Positions 35,989 to 45,693 are shown, numbered from the stretch's first letter. The stretch is 64,000 nucleotides of DNA from DASSKA01 sp963839365 (GCA_963839365.1 CAWIUT010000003.1:310001-374000); one strand, 5' to 3'. Numbers and translations: made by a program. Notes: generated by a model not told the origin, from the letters alone.

Positions 35989-36109
35989 CCCATTCGAACC
36001 CGCCTCCCTCCTGTCCTCACAAGACAGGTATCGCCTTCGAGGTGTTCATCCCGATGCCCCGGGTACGTGCCCGCACGGCACAGCGTTCGACACTCCGGGG
36101 AGCAGTGGC

Positions 36110-36724
36110 ATGGCACACCCTGACCGCATCCGTGACCGCGCACTGCGCGCCCTTGCAGTGGTGGTGGCGGTGGCACTCGGGGTGGGCGCCATCCTCGCCG
36201 TCGGCGCCTACGCTGCGGCGAGGATGGCCGGCCTGACTGACGGAGGTCACCGACCACCGGCGCAAGCCGCTCCGGCGACCCCCTCCCGCGCTCCCTCGGC
36301 CACCGAACCCACCTCCGGGAAGCCGACCGCCGCGGGAAGCACGCCCGCGAGGGTGCACCAGGCACACGCGGCGCAGCAATCCGCCCATCGCCGCCCGCGA
36401 AGGCACTCCACCGCTCACCGCCGGCGCCACCAGCACCACCGCCACCGGGCGGCCACCGGCACGGTCACCCTGCGCGCCACGCGAGCCCGGGTGCAGCCCA
36501 TGAGCCGGGTTGACCTGAGTGGACGGTGCGGCTGTCGCAGCGGCACGACGCTGGTGGTGCAGCGACGCGCGCACGGTCACTGGTCGCGCTTCCCGGCCAC
36601 TGCCACGGCCTCCCACGGCCGGTTCCACACCTGGGTGATGACCGGTCGGCGGGGACCCAACCGGTTCCGCGTGGTGCTTCCCGGTGGACCGGCGTCCAGC
36701 CCGGTCACGATCACAGTCGGCTGA
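36110..36724 (+). CDS. Anchored His/Arg-rich protein of unknown function
   Basis: A 204-residue protein I do not recognise. The N-terminus is basic, followed by one membrane helix (about residues 14-38, ALAVVVAVALGVGAILAVGAYAA), a Pro/Ala/Thr linker, a strongly basic His/Arg stretch (about 82-118) and a C-terminal part of about 85 residues that looks beta-rich (TVTLRATRARVQPMSRVDLSG, then GRFHTWVMTGRRGPNRFRVVLPG). It could be a signal-anchored surface protein with an Ig-like end. GGGGAG lies 7 nt before the ATG. It is transcribed away from argS and ahead of the MFS gene. Confidence 0.65.
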   Translation: MAHPDRIRDRALRALAVVVAVALGVGAILAVGAYAAARMAGLTDGGHRPPAQAAPATPSRAPSATEPTSGKPTAAGSTPARVHQAHAAQQSAHRRPRRHSTAHRRRHQHHRHRAATGTVTLRATRARVQPMSRVDLSGRCGCRSGTTLVVQRRAHGHWSRFPATATASHGRFHTWVMTGRRGPNRFRVVLPGGPASSPVTITVG

Positions 36725-36856
36725 CCCCGCCTCCCCACGTCACCTGCATGTCGTGCTCGCGCTCACCGGGACACTCTGGTCGAAGCCTGTGGAGTGACGG
36801 GGCCGCACTCTGGGTACCTCCGCCGCACGAATGTCGATTCCTCCGAGGGAGCCGCC

Positions 36857-38170
36857 ATGAGCGCCGCGTCGAGCTCGCCGCACACCAGGTCCGTCACCAG
36901 CCAGCGTTGGCGCCGCCTCGTCCCGCTGGTCTTCATCACCTACAGCCTGGCATACCTTGACAGGTCCAACTACTCCATCGGGGTCGACGGCGGCCTCAAG
37001 CACGCTCTGGGCCTGACGGCGCAGTGGTCGGCGCTGCTCGGTGCGTTCTTCTTCCTGGGCTACTTCGTCTTCCAGATCCCCGCCGCCCACTACGCGGAGA
37101 ACAAGTCGGTCAGCCGGCTGGTCTTCTGGTGCGTGCTGCTGTGGGGAGTCTTCGCCAGTGCGCAGGGGGTCATCCCGTGGCTCTGGCTCCTGCTGATCGA
37201 CCGCTTCGCGCTCGGCGTCGTCGAGGCCGCGATCATCCCGGCGATGCTGATCTTCCTGACCCACTGGTTCAGCAGGTCCGAACGTGGCCGTGCCAACACG
37301 TTCTTGATCCTGGGCAACCCGATCACGGTGATGTGGCTGTCCGCGGTGTCCGGCTACCTGATCGCCGCCACCAGCTGGCGCTGGATGTTCGTCCTCGAGG
37401 GACTGCCGGCCATCATCTGGGCCTTCGTGTTCCGGGCCCTCGTCGCCGACTGGCCGCGCGACGCCGGCTGGCTCGCCGAGGACGAGCGCCAGGACGTCGA
37501 GGCACGCTTGGCGGCCGAGCAGGAGGACCTGGCGCCGGTCCGGGGCGGCTATCGCGAGGCACTGTCCTCCCGCAACGTGCTGGTGCTCTCGGCGCAGTAC
37601 ATGCTGTGGAGCGTCGGGGTCTACGGCTTCGTGTTCTGGCTGCCGACGATCCTGGACAGCCTCGAGCACCACGGCATCGGGCTGATCGGAGGCCTGTCGG
37701 CGGTGCCGTACGCCGTGGCGGCGGTCGCGATGGTGCTGGCGTCCCGCTACTCCGATCGCAGCGGCAACCGGCGCGAGTTCGTGTGGCCCTTCCTGCTGGC
37801 GTCCACGGCGTTGTTCGCGGCCTCGACGGTGCTGGGCACCGGCCACTACTGGGTCTCCTACGCCGTGCTCGTGCTGGCGGCGGCGGGCCTCTACGCGCCG
37901 TACGGTCCGTACTTCGCGCTGATCCCCGAGTTCCTGCCGCAGAAGGTAGCCGGTGCAGCGATGGCACTGGTCAACAGCGCCGGCGCCGTCGGCGGCTTCG
38001 TCGGCGCCTACGTCGTCGGCTGGCTGCAGGGCGGGCTGGGCAACGGTGCCGCGTTCACGTTCATGGCGGTCTGCCTCCTGCTCTCCGCGCTGCTGATGTT
38101 CGGGGTCACCGTGCGTGGTCGGCGCGGCGCGGAGCTGTCCACCGCTGCGGCCACCCGGGCGGCCTCGTGA
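36857..38170 (+). CDS. MFS transporter, anion:cation symporter family
   Basis: A 437-residue major facilitator carrier with 12 predicted helices. The first helix motif SLAYLDRSNYSIGVDGGL, the loop DRFALGVVEAAIIPAMLIFLTHWF and GNPITVMWLSAVSGYL resemble the ACS family (hexuronate, galactonate, phthalate and 4-hydroxyphenylacetate carriers). The ATG at 36857 has GAGGGA upstream. Its stop overlaps the start of a 2-hydroxyacid dehydrogenase gene (GTGA), so the transported compound may well be a 2-hydroxy acid or sugar acid. The substrate is not known. Confidence 0.85.
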   Translation: MSAASSSPHTRSVTSQRWRRLVPLVFITYSLAYLDRSNYSIGVDGGLKHALGLTAQWSALLGAFFFLGYFVFQIPAAHYAENKSVSRLVFWCVLLWGVFASAQGVIPWLWLLLIDRFALGVVEAAIIPAMLIFLTHWFSRSERGRANTFLILGNPITVMWLSAVSGYLIAATSWRWMFVLEGLPAIIWAFVFRALVADWPRDAGWLAEDERQDVEARLAAEQEDLAPVRGGYREALSSRNVLVLSAQYMLWSVGVYGFVFWLPTILDSLEHHGIGLIGGLSAVPYAVAAVAMVLASRYSDRSGNRREFVWPFLLASTALFAASTVLGTGHYWVSYAVLVLAAAGLYAPYGPYFALIPEFLPQKVAGAAMALVNSAGAVGGFVGAYVVGWLQGGLGNGAAFTFMAVCLLLSALLMFGVTVRGRRGAELSTAAATRAAS

Positions 38171-39222
38171 GCCCTGCGCCCACCGCCGTCCTCATCGCCA
38201 CCCCGGTCGAGGAGCAGCTGGTGCAGGTGATCCACGCCGGCCTGCCCGAGGTGGAGGTGCTGTACGACGCGGCCCTGCTCCCGCCGCCCCAGTATCCCAG
38301 TGACCACGCCGGCGACCCGGGCTTCCGACGTACCCCGGAGGCCCAGCAGCGCTTCGACGGCCTGGTGGAACGCGCGGAGGTGACCCTGGGGGTGCCCGGG
38401 GAGACGCCGGAGGGGCTGCGGGAGCTCGTCGCTCGCGCGCCCCGCCTGCGCTGGGTGCAAGGCACCGCGGCCGGGACGGGGCAGCTGGTTCGCTCGGCCG
38501 GCCTGAGCGCCGCCGACCTGGGCCGGGTGACCTTCACCAGCAGTGTCGGCATTCACGCCACCCAACTCGCCGAGTGGGCGATGCTCGGCCTGCTGGCGTT
38601 CACCAAGGACCTGCCTCGGCTGCAACGGGACAGGGCAGCCCGACGCTGGGACCACTACCCCGTCCGTGAGCTGGCCGGCCAGCGGCTGCTGGTCGTCGGG
38701 CTCGGCCACATCGGTCGAGAGGTGGCCCGGTGTGCCCGGGCGCTCGGGATGCACGTGACCGGCGTCCGGCGTACTCCCGACCAGCGCGACCTCGACTCGG
38801 TGGACCGGACGGCGTCGACAGCGCAGCTCGGGGACCTGGTACCCAGCGCGGACGCGGTCGTGCTGGCACTGCCGGCGACGGTCGAGACCGAGGGGTTGTT
38901 CACGGCCGAGGTCATCGCCGCGCTCCCCCCGCACGCCGTGCTGGTCAACGTCGGCCGGGGAAGCACGATCGACGAGCCCGCGCTGGTCGCGGCCCTTCGC
39001 GAGGGGCGCCTGGCCGGGGCCGCCCTCGATGTCGCCGCGACCGAGCCGTTGCCGGCGGACAGTCCGCTGTGGGAGCTCGACAACGTGTTGCTGAGCCCGC
39101 ACACGGCTGCCTTGTCCACCCGAGAGAACGAACGCATCGTCGAGCTGTTCTGTGACAACCTACGCCGGTTCGAGAAGGGAGAACCCTTGCGCAACCAGAT
39201 CGACACTACGCTGTTCTACTGA
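38167..39222 (+). CDS. D-2-hydroxyacid dehydrogenase, NAD(P)-dependent
   Basis: A 351-residue enzyme of the D-isomer-specific 2-hydroxyacid dehydrogenase family. The cofactor fold is LLVVGLGHIGREVARCARALG. The catalytic Arg is in LVNVGRGSTIDEPALV, the Glu in DVAATEPLPADSPLW and the His in LSPHTAAL. It is translationally coupled to the upstream MFS carrier, suggesting uptake and oxidation (or reduction of the 2-oxo acid) of one compound. GhrA-like glyoxylate/hydroxypyruvate reductase is one possibility. It ends 45 nt before a convergent LCP gene. Confidence 0.88.
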   Translation: MSPAPTAVLIATPVEEQLVQVIHAGLPEVEVLYDAALLPPPQYPSDHAGDPGFRRTPEAQQRFDGLVERAEVTLGVPGETPEGLRELVARAPRLRWVQGTAAGTGQLVRSAGLSAADLGRVTFTSSVGIHATQLAEWAMLGLLAFTKDLPRLQRDRAARRWDHYPVRELAGQRLLVVGLGHIGREVARCARALGMHVTGVRRTPDQRDLDSVDRTASTAQLGDLVPSADAVVLALPATVETEGLFTAEVIAALPPHAVLVNVGRGSTIDEPALVAALREGRLAGAALDVAATEPLPADSPLWELDNVLLSPHTAALSTRENERIVELFCDNLRRFEKGEPLRNQIDTTLFY

Positions 39223-39266
39223 CGTTCTTGACGGGCCGGGTGGTCACCGGCCGTTGAGTGCGGAGG

Positions 39267-40193
39267 TCAGCAGGGGCCTTCCAAGGTGGCGTCCCGGCGG
39301 GCCCGGTGGGCGATGCTGCGTGCTTCGGCGACGTCGGGATGCACGACGCTCATCGCGCCGACGTAGCCGGTGCTGCCGTTGATCACGCAGCTGCGGTACT
39401 TGCGCGGCTGGATGCGCGTGGCCGCCTGCGCGAGGGTGTAGAGCTGCGACGGCTTCAGGTCGGTGTTGAGGTTGTGCACCACCGCCAGCACCCCGCGCTC
39501 CATGAAGCCCGGCCGGTTCTCCTTCTTGCGGACCTCGCGCAGGATGCCCTTCATCAGCCGCTGCTGGTCCGCCGAGCGGTCGAAGTCGCCGCGGGGCAGC
39601 GGGTGCCGGATGCGCGCGAAGATCAGCGCCTGGAACGGGTTGAGCCGGTTCTTCCCGTGGTGGTATCCCTGCGGGCGCACCGGGTCGGAGAAGGCGTACT
39701 TCGAGTAGACGGTGACCCCGCCGATCGCGCGCACCAGGCTCCGGAACCCGGTGAACCCGGCGGTGAACACGTAGTCGGGACGAATGCCGACCAAGTTGGC
39801 CACGGAGCGGGCCATCAGCTGCGGACCGCCGAACGCCATCGAGGCGTTGATCTTGTTGCGACCGTGGCCGGGGATGTCCACATAGGAGTCGCGCGGCACC
39901 CCGATGTCGGTGGCGGCACCGGTGCGCAGGTTGATGCCGACGAGCTGGATCGCGTCGGCTCGGGTGCTGGTCATCGCCTGCCCGGGGCGGGCGTCGGACC
40001 CCAGGCAGAGGATCCACAGCACGCTCGCGGGGTGGTCGACCGCACTGGCGGTGCGCGCCCGGACCAGCTCGAACGGCGCGTTGCGGATCCCGCTCTGCGG
40101 AACCACCAGGGCGGTCACCGCCAGCACGAGGGCGAGCAGCAGCAGCCGGCGTCCGCGGGGCGCGGCGGACCGCGGGACCCGGGTCGGGTTCAT
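39267..40193 (-). CDS. LytR-CpsA-Psr (LCP) family protein
   Basis: A 308-residue membrane-anchored enzyme of the family that attaches wall glycopolymers to peptidoglycan from lipid-linked precursors. One N-terminal helix (about residues 15-33) precedes the LCP core: LGSDARPGQAMTSTRADAIQLVGI, the basic phosphate pocket SIPRDSYV-like GVPRDSYVDIPGHGRNKINASMAFGG, and FARIRHPLPRGDFDRSADQQRLMK. The key Arg and Asp residues are present. The ATG overlaps the stop of the lipoprotein gene. The substrate glycopolymer is not deducible; the wecA gene at 20 kb is a possible source of precursor. Confidence 0.88.
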   Translation of the reverse strand: MNPTRVPRSAAPRGRRLLLLALVLAVTALVVPQSGIRNAPFELVRARTASAVDHPASVLWILCLGSDARPGQAMTSTRADAIQLVGINLRTGAATDIGVPRDSYVDIPGHGRNKINASMAFGGPQLMARSVANLVGIRPDYVFTAGFTGFRSLVRAIGGVTVYSKYAFSDPVRPQGYHHGKNRLNPFQALIFARIRHPLPRGDFDRSADQQRLMKGILREVRKKENRPGFMERGVLAVVHNLNTDLKPSQLYTLAQAATRIQPRKYRSCVINGSTGYVGAMSVVHPDVAEARSIAHRARRDATLEGPC

Positions 40194-40837
40194 CGGGAGG
40201 CTCCCTTCGCGGCGACCGCCGAGCGGGACAGGTCGTAGCCGAAGATCTGCCAGCCACCGCTGCTGCGCCGGGTGAGCAGCAGCCGGCCCTTGACGGTGAC
40301 AGCCTGGTCGGGGGTGTGCGCATGGTCGACGAGCAGCACGAGGTCGATGTCGGCGGTGATTCCCGCGGGGACCCGGCCGGGGGCCAGCACGGAGAGGTAG
40401 GCCGACTGCCGCTTCGGGACGACGGCCACGGTGTCGTGACCGAGGCCGGCGTTGGTCAGCAGGTCGCGGTCGTGGCGGGCCTTCTGCGCCGCGCCGGTGG
40501 AGAAGCTGGCGAAGGCGTCGGAGAAGTCCGAGCGGGGGTAGTGGCCCAGGAAGGCGTTGTGGAAGTACGTCGAGATGGCCCGACCGGCGACGTGGGCCAG
40601 CGCGGTGCGGGCGTGCTGGGACATCGTGCCGTGCACCCGGGTGACCCGGACGTGGAGCGCTACGGGCCTGGGGCGCAGGGTCGCGGCGGTGCCGGTGGGC
40701 TGGCTCGGCAACCGGGACGGGGACGGCGCCGGCGAGGCCTGGTGGCCGCCGGTGCACGCGCTTGCGCCTGCGAGCAGCGCGGCGCCGAGCAGGGCTGCGA
40801 GCAGCCGTCTGCCTTGGGCGCTGAGCGGCTCGAGCAC
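40190..40837 (-). CDS. Putative lipoprotein coupled to LCP gene
   Basis: A 215-residue exported protein. The signal sequence LLAALLGAALLAGASAC gives a lipobox with Cys at about residue 23. A Pro/Ser/Arg linker is followed by a domain of about 150 residues with FHNAFLGHYPRSDFSDAFASFS, an LTNAG turn and a C-terminal beta sheet ending GRLLLTRRSSGGWQIFGYDLSRS. The latter resembles small accumulation-associated or transporter-associated beta folds, but I cannot name it. The GTG at 40837 has GGGAGG 4 nt upstream. The 4-nt overlap with the LCP gene suggests a joint role at the cell wall. Confidence 0.7.
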   Translation of the reverse strand: MLEPLSAQGRRLLAALLGAALLAGASACTGGHQASPAPSPSRLPSQPTGTAATLRPRPVALHVRVTRVHGTMSQHARTALAHVAGRAISTYFHNAFLGHYPRSDFSDAFASFSTGAAQKARHDRDLLTNAGLGHDTVAVVPKRQSAYLSVLAPGRVPAGITADIDLVLLVDHAHTPDQAVTVKGRLLLTRRSSGGWQIFGYDLSRSAVAAKGASR

Positions 40838-40989
40838 GTGCCCTCCCTTCGATCCTTCGTCGTTCTTCTGGTGAGGCAGGCGACACTGACGGTCCGCACG
40901 GCGGTGCCGTCTGCCCGCGGTTGCCGGCAAGGACTAGCCTTGAGGCGAACACCACCATAGATAGTGCACTGGAAGAGGCGATTCAGGCC

Positions 40990-43900
40990 GTGGCCGAGTC
41001 TTCACAGGACAGCCCCGAGAACCTGCCCGGGGGGTTCGGAGCCAACGAGTGGCTCGTGGACGAGCTGTATGAGCAGTACAAGAAAGATCCGGGGAGCGTC
41101 GACAAGGCCTGGTGGAGCTTCTTCGAGAACTACGCGCCCGAGCGCGGTGAGGAGACGACCGCGGCCGCGAACGGCGCCCGTACGACTCCGGCCGCGTCGG
41201 ACCAGAAACAAGGCCAGCAGCAGGCCCCTCAGCAGACCCGTCCCCCGGAGGCCCAGGCGCGGCCGGCACCGCCGAAGCCAGCCCAGAAGTCGACCCAGAA
41301 GCCCACCCAGAAGCCCCAGCCGCAGCAGGAGCCCCGGAAGACGCCCGAACCGGCGGCTCCGGCGGCGAAGTCGTCCGCGCCCCCGAGCGGCACGCGGACC
41401 TCGGCGCCGGTGCCCAAGGAGCCCGAGCCGGCCGCCAAGTCGGAGGCCACCGAGGAGCCGACGAGCACCGTTCTGCGCGGGGCCCCGGCGCGCACCGCGC
41501 AGAACATGGACGCCAGCCTGGCGGTGCCGACCGCGACCAGCGTCCGGTCGGTGCCGGTGAAGCTGCTCATCGACAACCGGATCGTGATCAACAACCACCT
41601 GGCCCGCGCTCGCGGCGGCAAGGTGTCGTTCACCCACATCATCGGCTACGCGCTGGTCAAGGCGCTCAAGCAGATGCCGGAGATGAACAACGGCTTCGAC
41701 GTCGTTGACGGCAAGCCGACCCTGGTCAGGCCCGCGCACATCAACCTCGGGCTGGCTATCGACATGCAGAAGCCTGACGGCACCCGCCAGCTGCTGGTGC
41801 CGTCCATCAAGGCTGCCGAGGACCTGGACTTCGCCGCCTTCTGGTCCGCCTACGAGGACGTGATCCGCAAGGCCCGCAACAACAAGCTGACCGTCGACGA
41901 CTTCCAGGGCACCTCCATCAGCCTGACCAACCCGGGCACCATCGGCACCAACCACTCCGTGCCACGGCTGATGAAGGGCCAGGGCGCCATCATCGGCGTG
42001 GGTGCGATGGAGTACCCACCCGAGTACCAGGGCGCCAACGAGGAGACGCTGACCCGCAACGCGGTCAGCAAGGTGATGACCCTCACCTCGACGTACGACC
42101 ACCGGATCATCCAGGGCGCCCAGTCCGGCGAGTTCCTCCGGATCATCCACGGCCTGCTGCTCGGCGAGGAAGGGTTCTACGACGAGATCTTCCGGGCGCT
42201 GCGGATCCCCTACGAGCCGATCCGCTGGTCGCGGGACATCTCCGCCTCCCACGACGACGAGATCAGCAAGCAGGCTCGGATCCTGGAGCTGATCCACTCC
42301 TACCGCGTCCGCGGCCACATCATGGCCGACACCGACCCGCTCGAGTACCGCCAGCGCAGCCACCCCGACCTCGAGGTGGAGTCGCACGGGCTGACGCTGT
42401 GGGACCTCGACCGCGAGTTCGCCACCGGCTCGTTCGGGGGCACCGGCCGCCGGTTCATGAAGCTGCGCGACATCCTCGGCATCCTGCGGGACTCCTACTG
42501 CCGCACCGTCGGCATCGAGTACATGCACATCCAGGACCCGGAGCAGCGGCGCTGGATCCAGGAGCGTGTCGAGCAGCCGCACGTGAAGCCGCCTCGTGAG
42601 GAGCAGCTGCGGATCCTGCTCAAGCTGAACCAGGCAGAGGCGTTCGAGACTTTCCTGCAGACCAAGTTCGTGGGGCAGAAGCGGTTCAGCCTCGAGGGCG
42701 GGGAGACCACTGTCCCGCTCATCGACGAGATCTGCGAGGCGGCCGCGGAGGCCGAGCTCGACGAGGTCACCGTCGGGATGGCGCACCGCGGCCGGCTCAA
42801 CGTGCTGGCGAACATCGTCGGCAAGAGCTACAGCCAGATCTTCCGCGAGTTCGAGGGCAACATCGACCCGCGCACCGTGCAGGGGTCCGGCGACGTGAAG
42901 TACCACCTCGGCGCCGAGGGTGAGTTCACCGCGGGCACCGGTGCCCATATCAAGGTCTCGGTCGCGGCGAACCCCTCCCACCTCGAGGCCGTGGACCCCG
43001 TGCTGGAGGGCATCTCCCGCGCCAAGCAGGACGTGCTCAACAGGGGCGCGGAGTTCCCGGTGCTGCCCCTGCTGGTGCACGGGGACGCCGCGTTCGCCGG
43101 CCAGGGCGTGGTCGCCGAGACGCTCAACCTGTCCCAGCTGCGCGGCTACCGCACCGGCGGCACCATCCACGTGGTGGTCAACAACCAGGTCGGGTTCACC
43201 ACCTCCCCCGCGTCGTCGCGGTCCTCGCTGTACTGCACCGACGTGGCGCGGATGGTGCAGGCGCCGATCTTCCACGTCAACGGCGACGACCCCGAGGCGT
43301 GCATCCGGGTGGCGCGGCTCGCCTTCGAGTACCGCCAGGCGTTCAAGAAGGACGTCGTGATCGACCTGGTGTGCTACCGGCGCCGCGGTCACAACGAGGG
43401 CGACGACCCGTCGTACACGCAGCCGTTGATGTACGACCTGATCGAGCAGAAGCGGTCGGTGCGCAAGCTCTACACCGAGTCGCTGATCGGCCGCGGCGAC
43501 ATCACGCTCGAAGAGGCCGAGCAGGTGCTCCGGGACTACCAGCAGCAGCTCGAGCGCGTGTTCACCGAGGTCCGGGAGGCGACCAGCACCCCGTCCGAGT
43601 GGACCACCGTGCCCGACTACCCGGAGAAGCAGCGCGCGGAGATGCCGACCGCGGTGTCGAAGGAGGTGCTGAAGCGGATCGCGGACGCGCACGTGAACAC
43701 CCCCGAGGGCTTCACGGTGCACCCGAAGGTGCTGCCTCAGCTGCAGCGCCGGGCCGCGGCGATCACCGACGGCCCGATCGACTGGGGCACCGGCGAGGTG
43801 CTCGCGTTCGGGTCGCTGCTGATGGACGGCCGACCGGTCCGGCTCGCCGGCCAGGACACCCGGCGAGGCACGTTCGTGCAGCGCTTCGCGACCATCATCG

Positions 43901-44802
43901 ACCGCAAGAACGCGCACGAGTGGGTGCCGCTGGCCAACCTGACCGAGAGCCAGGGACAGTTCTACGTCTACGACTCGCTGCTCTCGGAGTATGCCGCGAT
44001 GGGCTTCGAGTACGGCTACTCGGTGGCGCGTCCGGACACACTGGTGCTGTGGGAGGCGCAGTTCGGCGACTTCGCCAACGGGGCGCAGACGGTCATCGAC
44101 GAGTTCATCACCGCCGGTCGCGCCAAGTGGGGCCAGCGGTCGGGCGTGGTGCTCCTGCTGCCGCACGGCTACGAGGGCCAGGGGCCGGACCACTCCTCGG
44201 CGCGGATCGAGCGGTTCTTGACCATGGCCGCCGACGAGGCGTTCGTGGTCGCCCAGCCGTCCAGCGCGGCCAGCTACTTCCACCTGCTGCGCCGGCACGC
44301 GCTCGGCGAGGCGCACCGTCCGATGATCGTGTTCACGCCGAAGTCGATGCTGCGCCGCAAGGAGGCGGCCTCCCAGCCCACCGACTTCACCGAGGGCACC
44401 TTCCGGCCGGTGATCGGCGACGACGAGGTGGACCCGCAGCAGGTACGTCGGCTGCTGCTGTGCAGCGGACGGATCACCTGGGACCTGATGGGCGAACGGA
44501 AGAAGCGGGAAGGCGACCAGCCCACCACGGCGATCGCCCGGCTCGAGCAGCTGTACCCGCGACCGGTCGAGGAGCTGAAGGCGGAGCTGGCCAAGTACCC
44601 GAACCTGCAGGAGATCCGCTGGGTCCAGGACGAGCCGGCGAACATGGGGCCGTGGCCGCACCTGGCGCTCAACCTCACCCCGGAGCTGGGCGGGATCCCG
44701 TTCTTCCGGGTGTCCCGGCCCGAGTCGAGCTCGCCGTCCGTGGGTCAGCACTCGCGGCACGTCGAGGAGCAGAAGGCACTGCTGCAGCAGGCGTTCTCCT
44801 AG
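40990..44802 (+). CDS. kgd: Multifunctional 2-oxoglutarate metabolism enzyme (Kgd)
   Basis: A 1270-residue actinobacterial fusion that acts as thiamine-dependent 2-oxoglutarate decarboxylase and as E1 plus E2 of 2-oxoglutarate dehydrogenase, with carboligase activity. The N-terminus FGANEWLVDELYEQYKKDP recruits regulators. A Pro/Gln/Lys-rich linker (about residues 60-170) follows, then an acyltransferase domain ending TYDHRIIQGAQSGEFLRIIH. The E1 half has MAHRGRLNVLANIVGKSY, VHGDAAFAGQGVVAETLNLS and QFGDFANGAQTVIDEFI. No lipoyl domain is present, as in relatives. GTG at 40990 is chosen over an upstream TTG because homology begins there. A DUF6104 gene follows. Confidence 0.95.
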   Translation: MAESSQDSPENLPGGFGANEWLVDELYEQYKKDPGSVDKAWWSFFENYAPERGEETTAAANGARTTPAASDQKQGQQQAPQQTRPPEAQARPAPPKPAQKSTQKPTQKPQPQQEPRKTPEPAAPAAKSSAPPSGTRTSAPVPKEPEPAAKSEATEEPTSTVLRGAPARTAQNMDASLAVPTATSVRSVPVKLLIDNRIVINNHLARARGGKVSFTHIIGYALVKALKQMPEMNNGFDVVDGKPTLVRPAHINLGLAIDMQKPDGTRQLLVPSIKAAEDLDFAAFWSAYEDVIRKARNNKLTVDDFQGTSISLTNPGTIGTNHSVPRLMKGQGAIIGVGAMEYPPEYQGANEETLTRNAVSKVMTLTSTYDHRIIQGAQSGEFLRIIHGLLLGEEGFYDEIFRALRIPYEPIRWSRDISASHDDEISKQARILELIHSYRVRGHIMADTDPLEYRQRSHPDLEVESHGLTLWDLDREFATGSFGGTGRRFMKLRDILGILRDSYCRTVGIEYMHIQDPEQRRWIQERVEQPHVKPPREEQLRILLKLNQAEAFETFLQTKFVGQKRFSLEGGETTVPLIDEICEAAAEAELDEVTVGMAHRGRLNVLANIVGKSYSQIFREFEGNIDPRTVQGSGDVKYHLGAEGEFTAGTGAHIKVSVAANPSHLEAVDPVLEGISRAKQDVLNRGAEFPVLPLLVHGDAAFAGQGVVAETLNLSQLRGYRTGGTIHVVVNNQVGFTTSPASSRSSLYCTDVARMVQAPIFHVNGDDPEACIRVARLAFEYRQAFKKDVVIDLVCYRRRGHNEGDDPSYTQPLMYDLIEQKRSVRKLYTESLIGRGDITLEEAEQVLRDYQQQLERVFTEVREATSTPSEWTTVPDYPEKQRAEMPTAVSKEVLKRIADAHVNTPEGFTVHPKVLPQLQRRAAAITDGPIDWGTGEVLAFGSLLMDGRPVRLAGQDTRRGTFVQRFATIIDRKNAHEWVPLANLTESQGQFYVYDSLLSEYAAMGFEYGYSVARPDTLVLWEAQFGDFANGAQTVIDEFITAGRAKWGQRSGVVLLLPHGYEGQGPDHSSARIERFLTMAADEAFVVAQPSSAASYFHLLRRHALGEAHRPMIVFTPKSMLRRKEAASQPTDFTEGTFRPVIGDDEVDPQQVRRLLLCSGRITWDLMGERKKREGDQPTTAIARLEQLYPRPVEELKAELAKYPNLQEIRWVQDEPANMGPWPHLALNLTPELGGIPFFRVSRPESSSPSVGQHSRHVEEQKALLQQAFS

Positions 44803-44811
44803 GAGCGGGGC

Positions 44812-44991
44812 GTGTACTTCACCGACCGCGGGATCGAGGAGCTGGAGAAGCGACGTGGCGACGAGGAGGTCAGCCTCGCCTGGCTCGCCGAGCGCCTCTC
44901 GGAGTTCACCGACCTCAACCCGGAGTTCGAGACGGCCGTCGAGCGGCTGGCCACCTGGCTTGCCCGGCTCGATGACCCCGACGACGACTGA
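44812..44991 (+). CDS. DUF6104 family small protein
   Basis: A 59-residue acidic protein starting MYFTDRGIEELEKRRGDEEV and ending in a DDPDDD tail, with a central helix SLAWLAERLSEFTDLNPEF. It matches the DUF6104 family, widespread in Actinobacteria directly after the 2-oxoglutarate enzyme gene; the function is unknown. The GTG lies 9 nt after the kgd stop with AGGAGCGGGG between, so it is cotranscribed and could modulate Kgd. It is convergent with the SDR gene, 9 nt away. Confidence 0.88.
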   Translation: MYFTDRGIEELEKRRGDEEVSLAWLAERLSEFTDLNPEFETAVERLATWLARLDDPDDD

Positions 44992-45000
44992 CCGAGCGGG

Positions 45001-45693
45001 TCAGCGCGGACCGGGGTTGACCCGGAGGTCGGTGACCTCGGCGTCCCGCGGCAGGTCCAACGCGGTGAGCATGGTGGTGGCCACGGACTCCGGCGCCACC
45101 CAGTCGGAGGGGTCGTACTCCTTGCCCTCCTGCTCGTGCACCTTGGCCTGCATGTCGGTCGCGACCCGGCCCGGGTAGACCGACGTGACCCGGACGCCGT
45201 GCTCGCGCTCCTCCACGCGGAGCGAGTCGGCCAGCGCGCGCAGCGCGTGCTTGCTGGCGGCGTACGCCGACCAGTGCTGGTGGGCGTGCAGGCCGGAGCC
45301 GGAGTTCACGAACACCACGTGCCCGCGCGCCGCACGCAGCGCCGGCAGGCAGATCCGGGTCAGCTCCGCCGGTGCCAGCAGGTTCACGTCCAGGGTGCGC
45401 CGCCAGACCGGCTCCGGCAGCTCCGCCACCGGGCCGAGGTCGACGGTGCCGGCCACGTGCATCAGCGAGTCGAGCCGCTCGGGGACCTGCTGGCCCGCCA
45501 GCGCGTCGGCGAGACCGGCCGGGTCCGCGAGGTCGGCGACCACAGTCCGGCAGCCGGGGAGCTGCGCGGCCAGGTCGGCGGCCCGCTGCTCGTTGCGGGC
45601 GAGCAGCACGAGATCGTCACCGCGGTCGGCGAGCCGCCGCGCGACGCTGCGGCCGATGCCCGCCCCGGCGCCGGTGAGGAAGTGGGTGGTCAT
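45001..45693 (-). CDS. SDR family oxidoreductase
   Basis: A 230-residue classical short-chain dehydrogenase. The cofactor motif is LTGAGAGIGRSVARRLADRG, followed by DLADPAGLADAL, the active-site YAASKHALRALADSLRVEE (Tyr and Lys) and NSGSGLHAHQHWSAY with the catalytic Ser. The PGRVATDM turn is typical. The ATG overlaps the stop of the zinc-type dehydrogenase gene, so the two form an operon. The substrate is unknown. Confidence 0.87.
   Translation of the reverse strand: MTTHFLTGAGAGIGRSVARRLADRGDDLVLLARNEQRAADLAAQLPGCRTVVADLADPAGLADALAGQQVPERLDSLMHVAGTVDLGPVAELPEPVWRRTLDVNLLAPAELTRICLPALRAARGHVVFVNSGSGLHAHQHWSAYAASKHALRALADSLRVEEREHGVRVTSVYPGRVATDMQAKVHEQEGKEYDPSDWVAPESVATTMLTALDLPRDAEVTDLRVNPGPR

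Noticed and set aside
44993..45008. CGAGCGGGTCAGCGCG, identical to 16 bases inside the 49-bp repeats near 5.6 kb
   Set aside because: In a GC-rich 64-kb window several 16-base matches are expected by chance, and the flanks do not agree, so I do not call a dispersed element.
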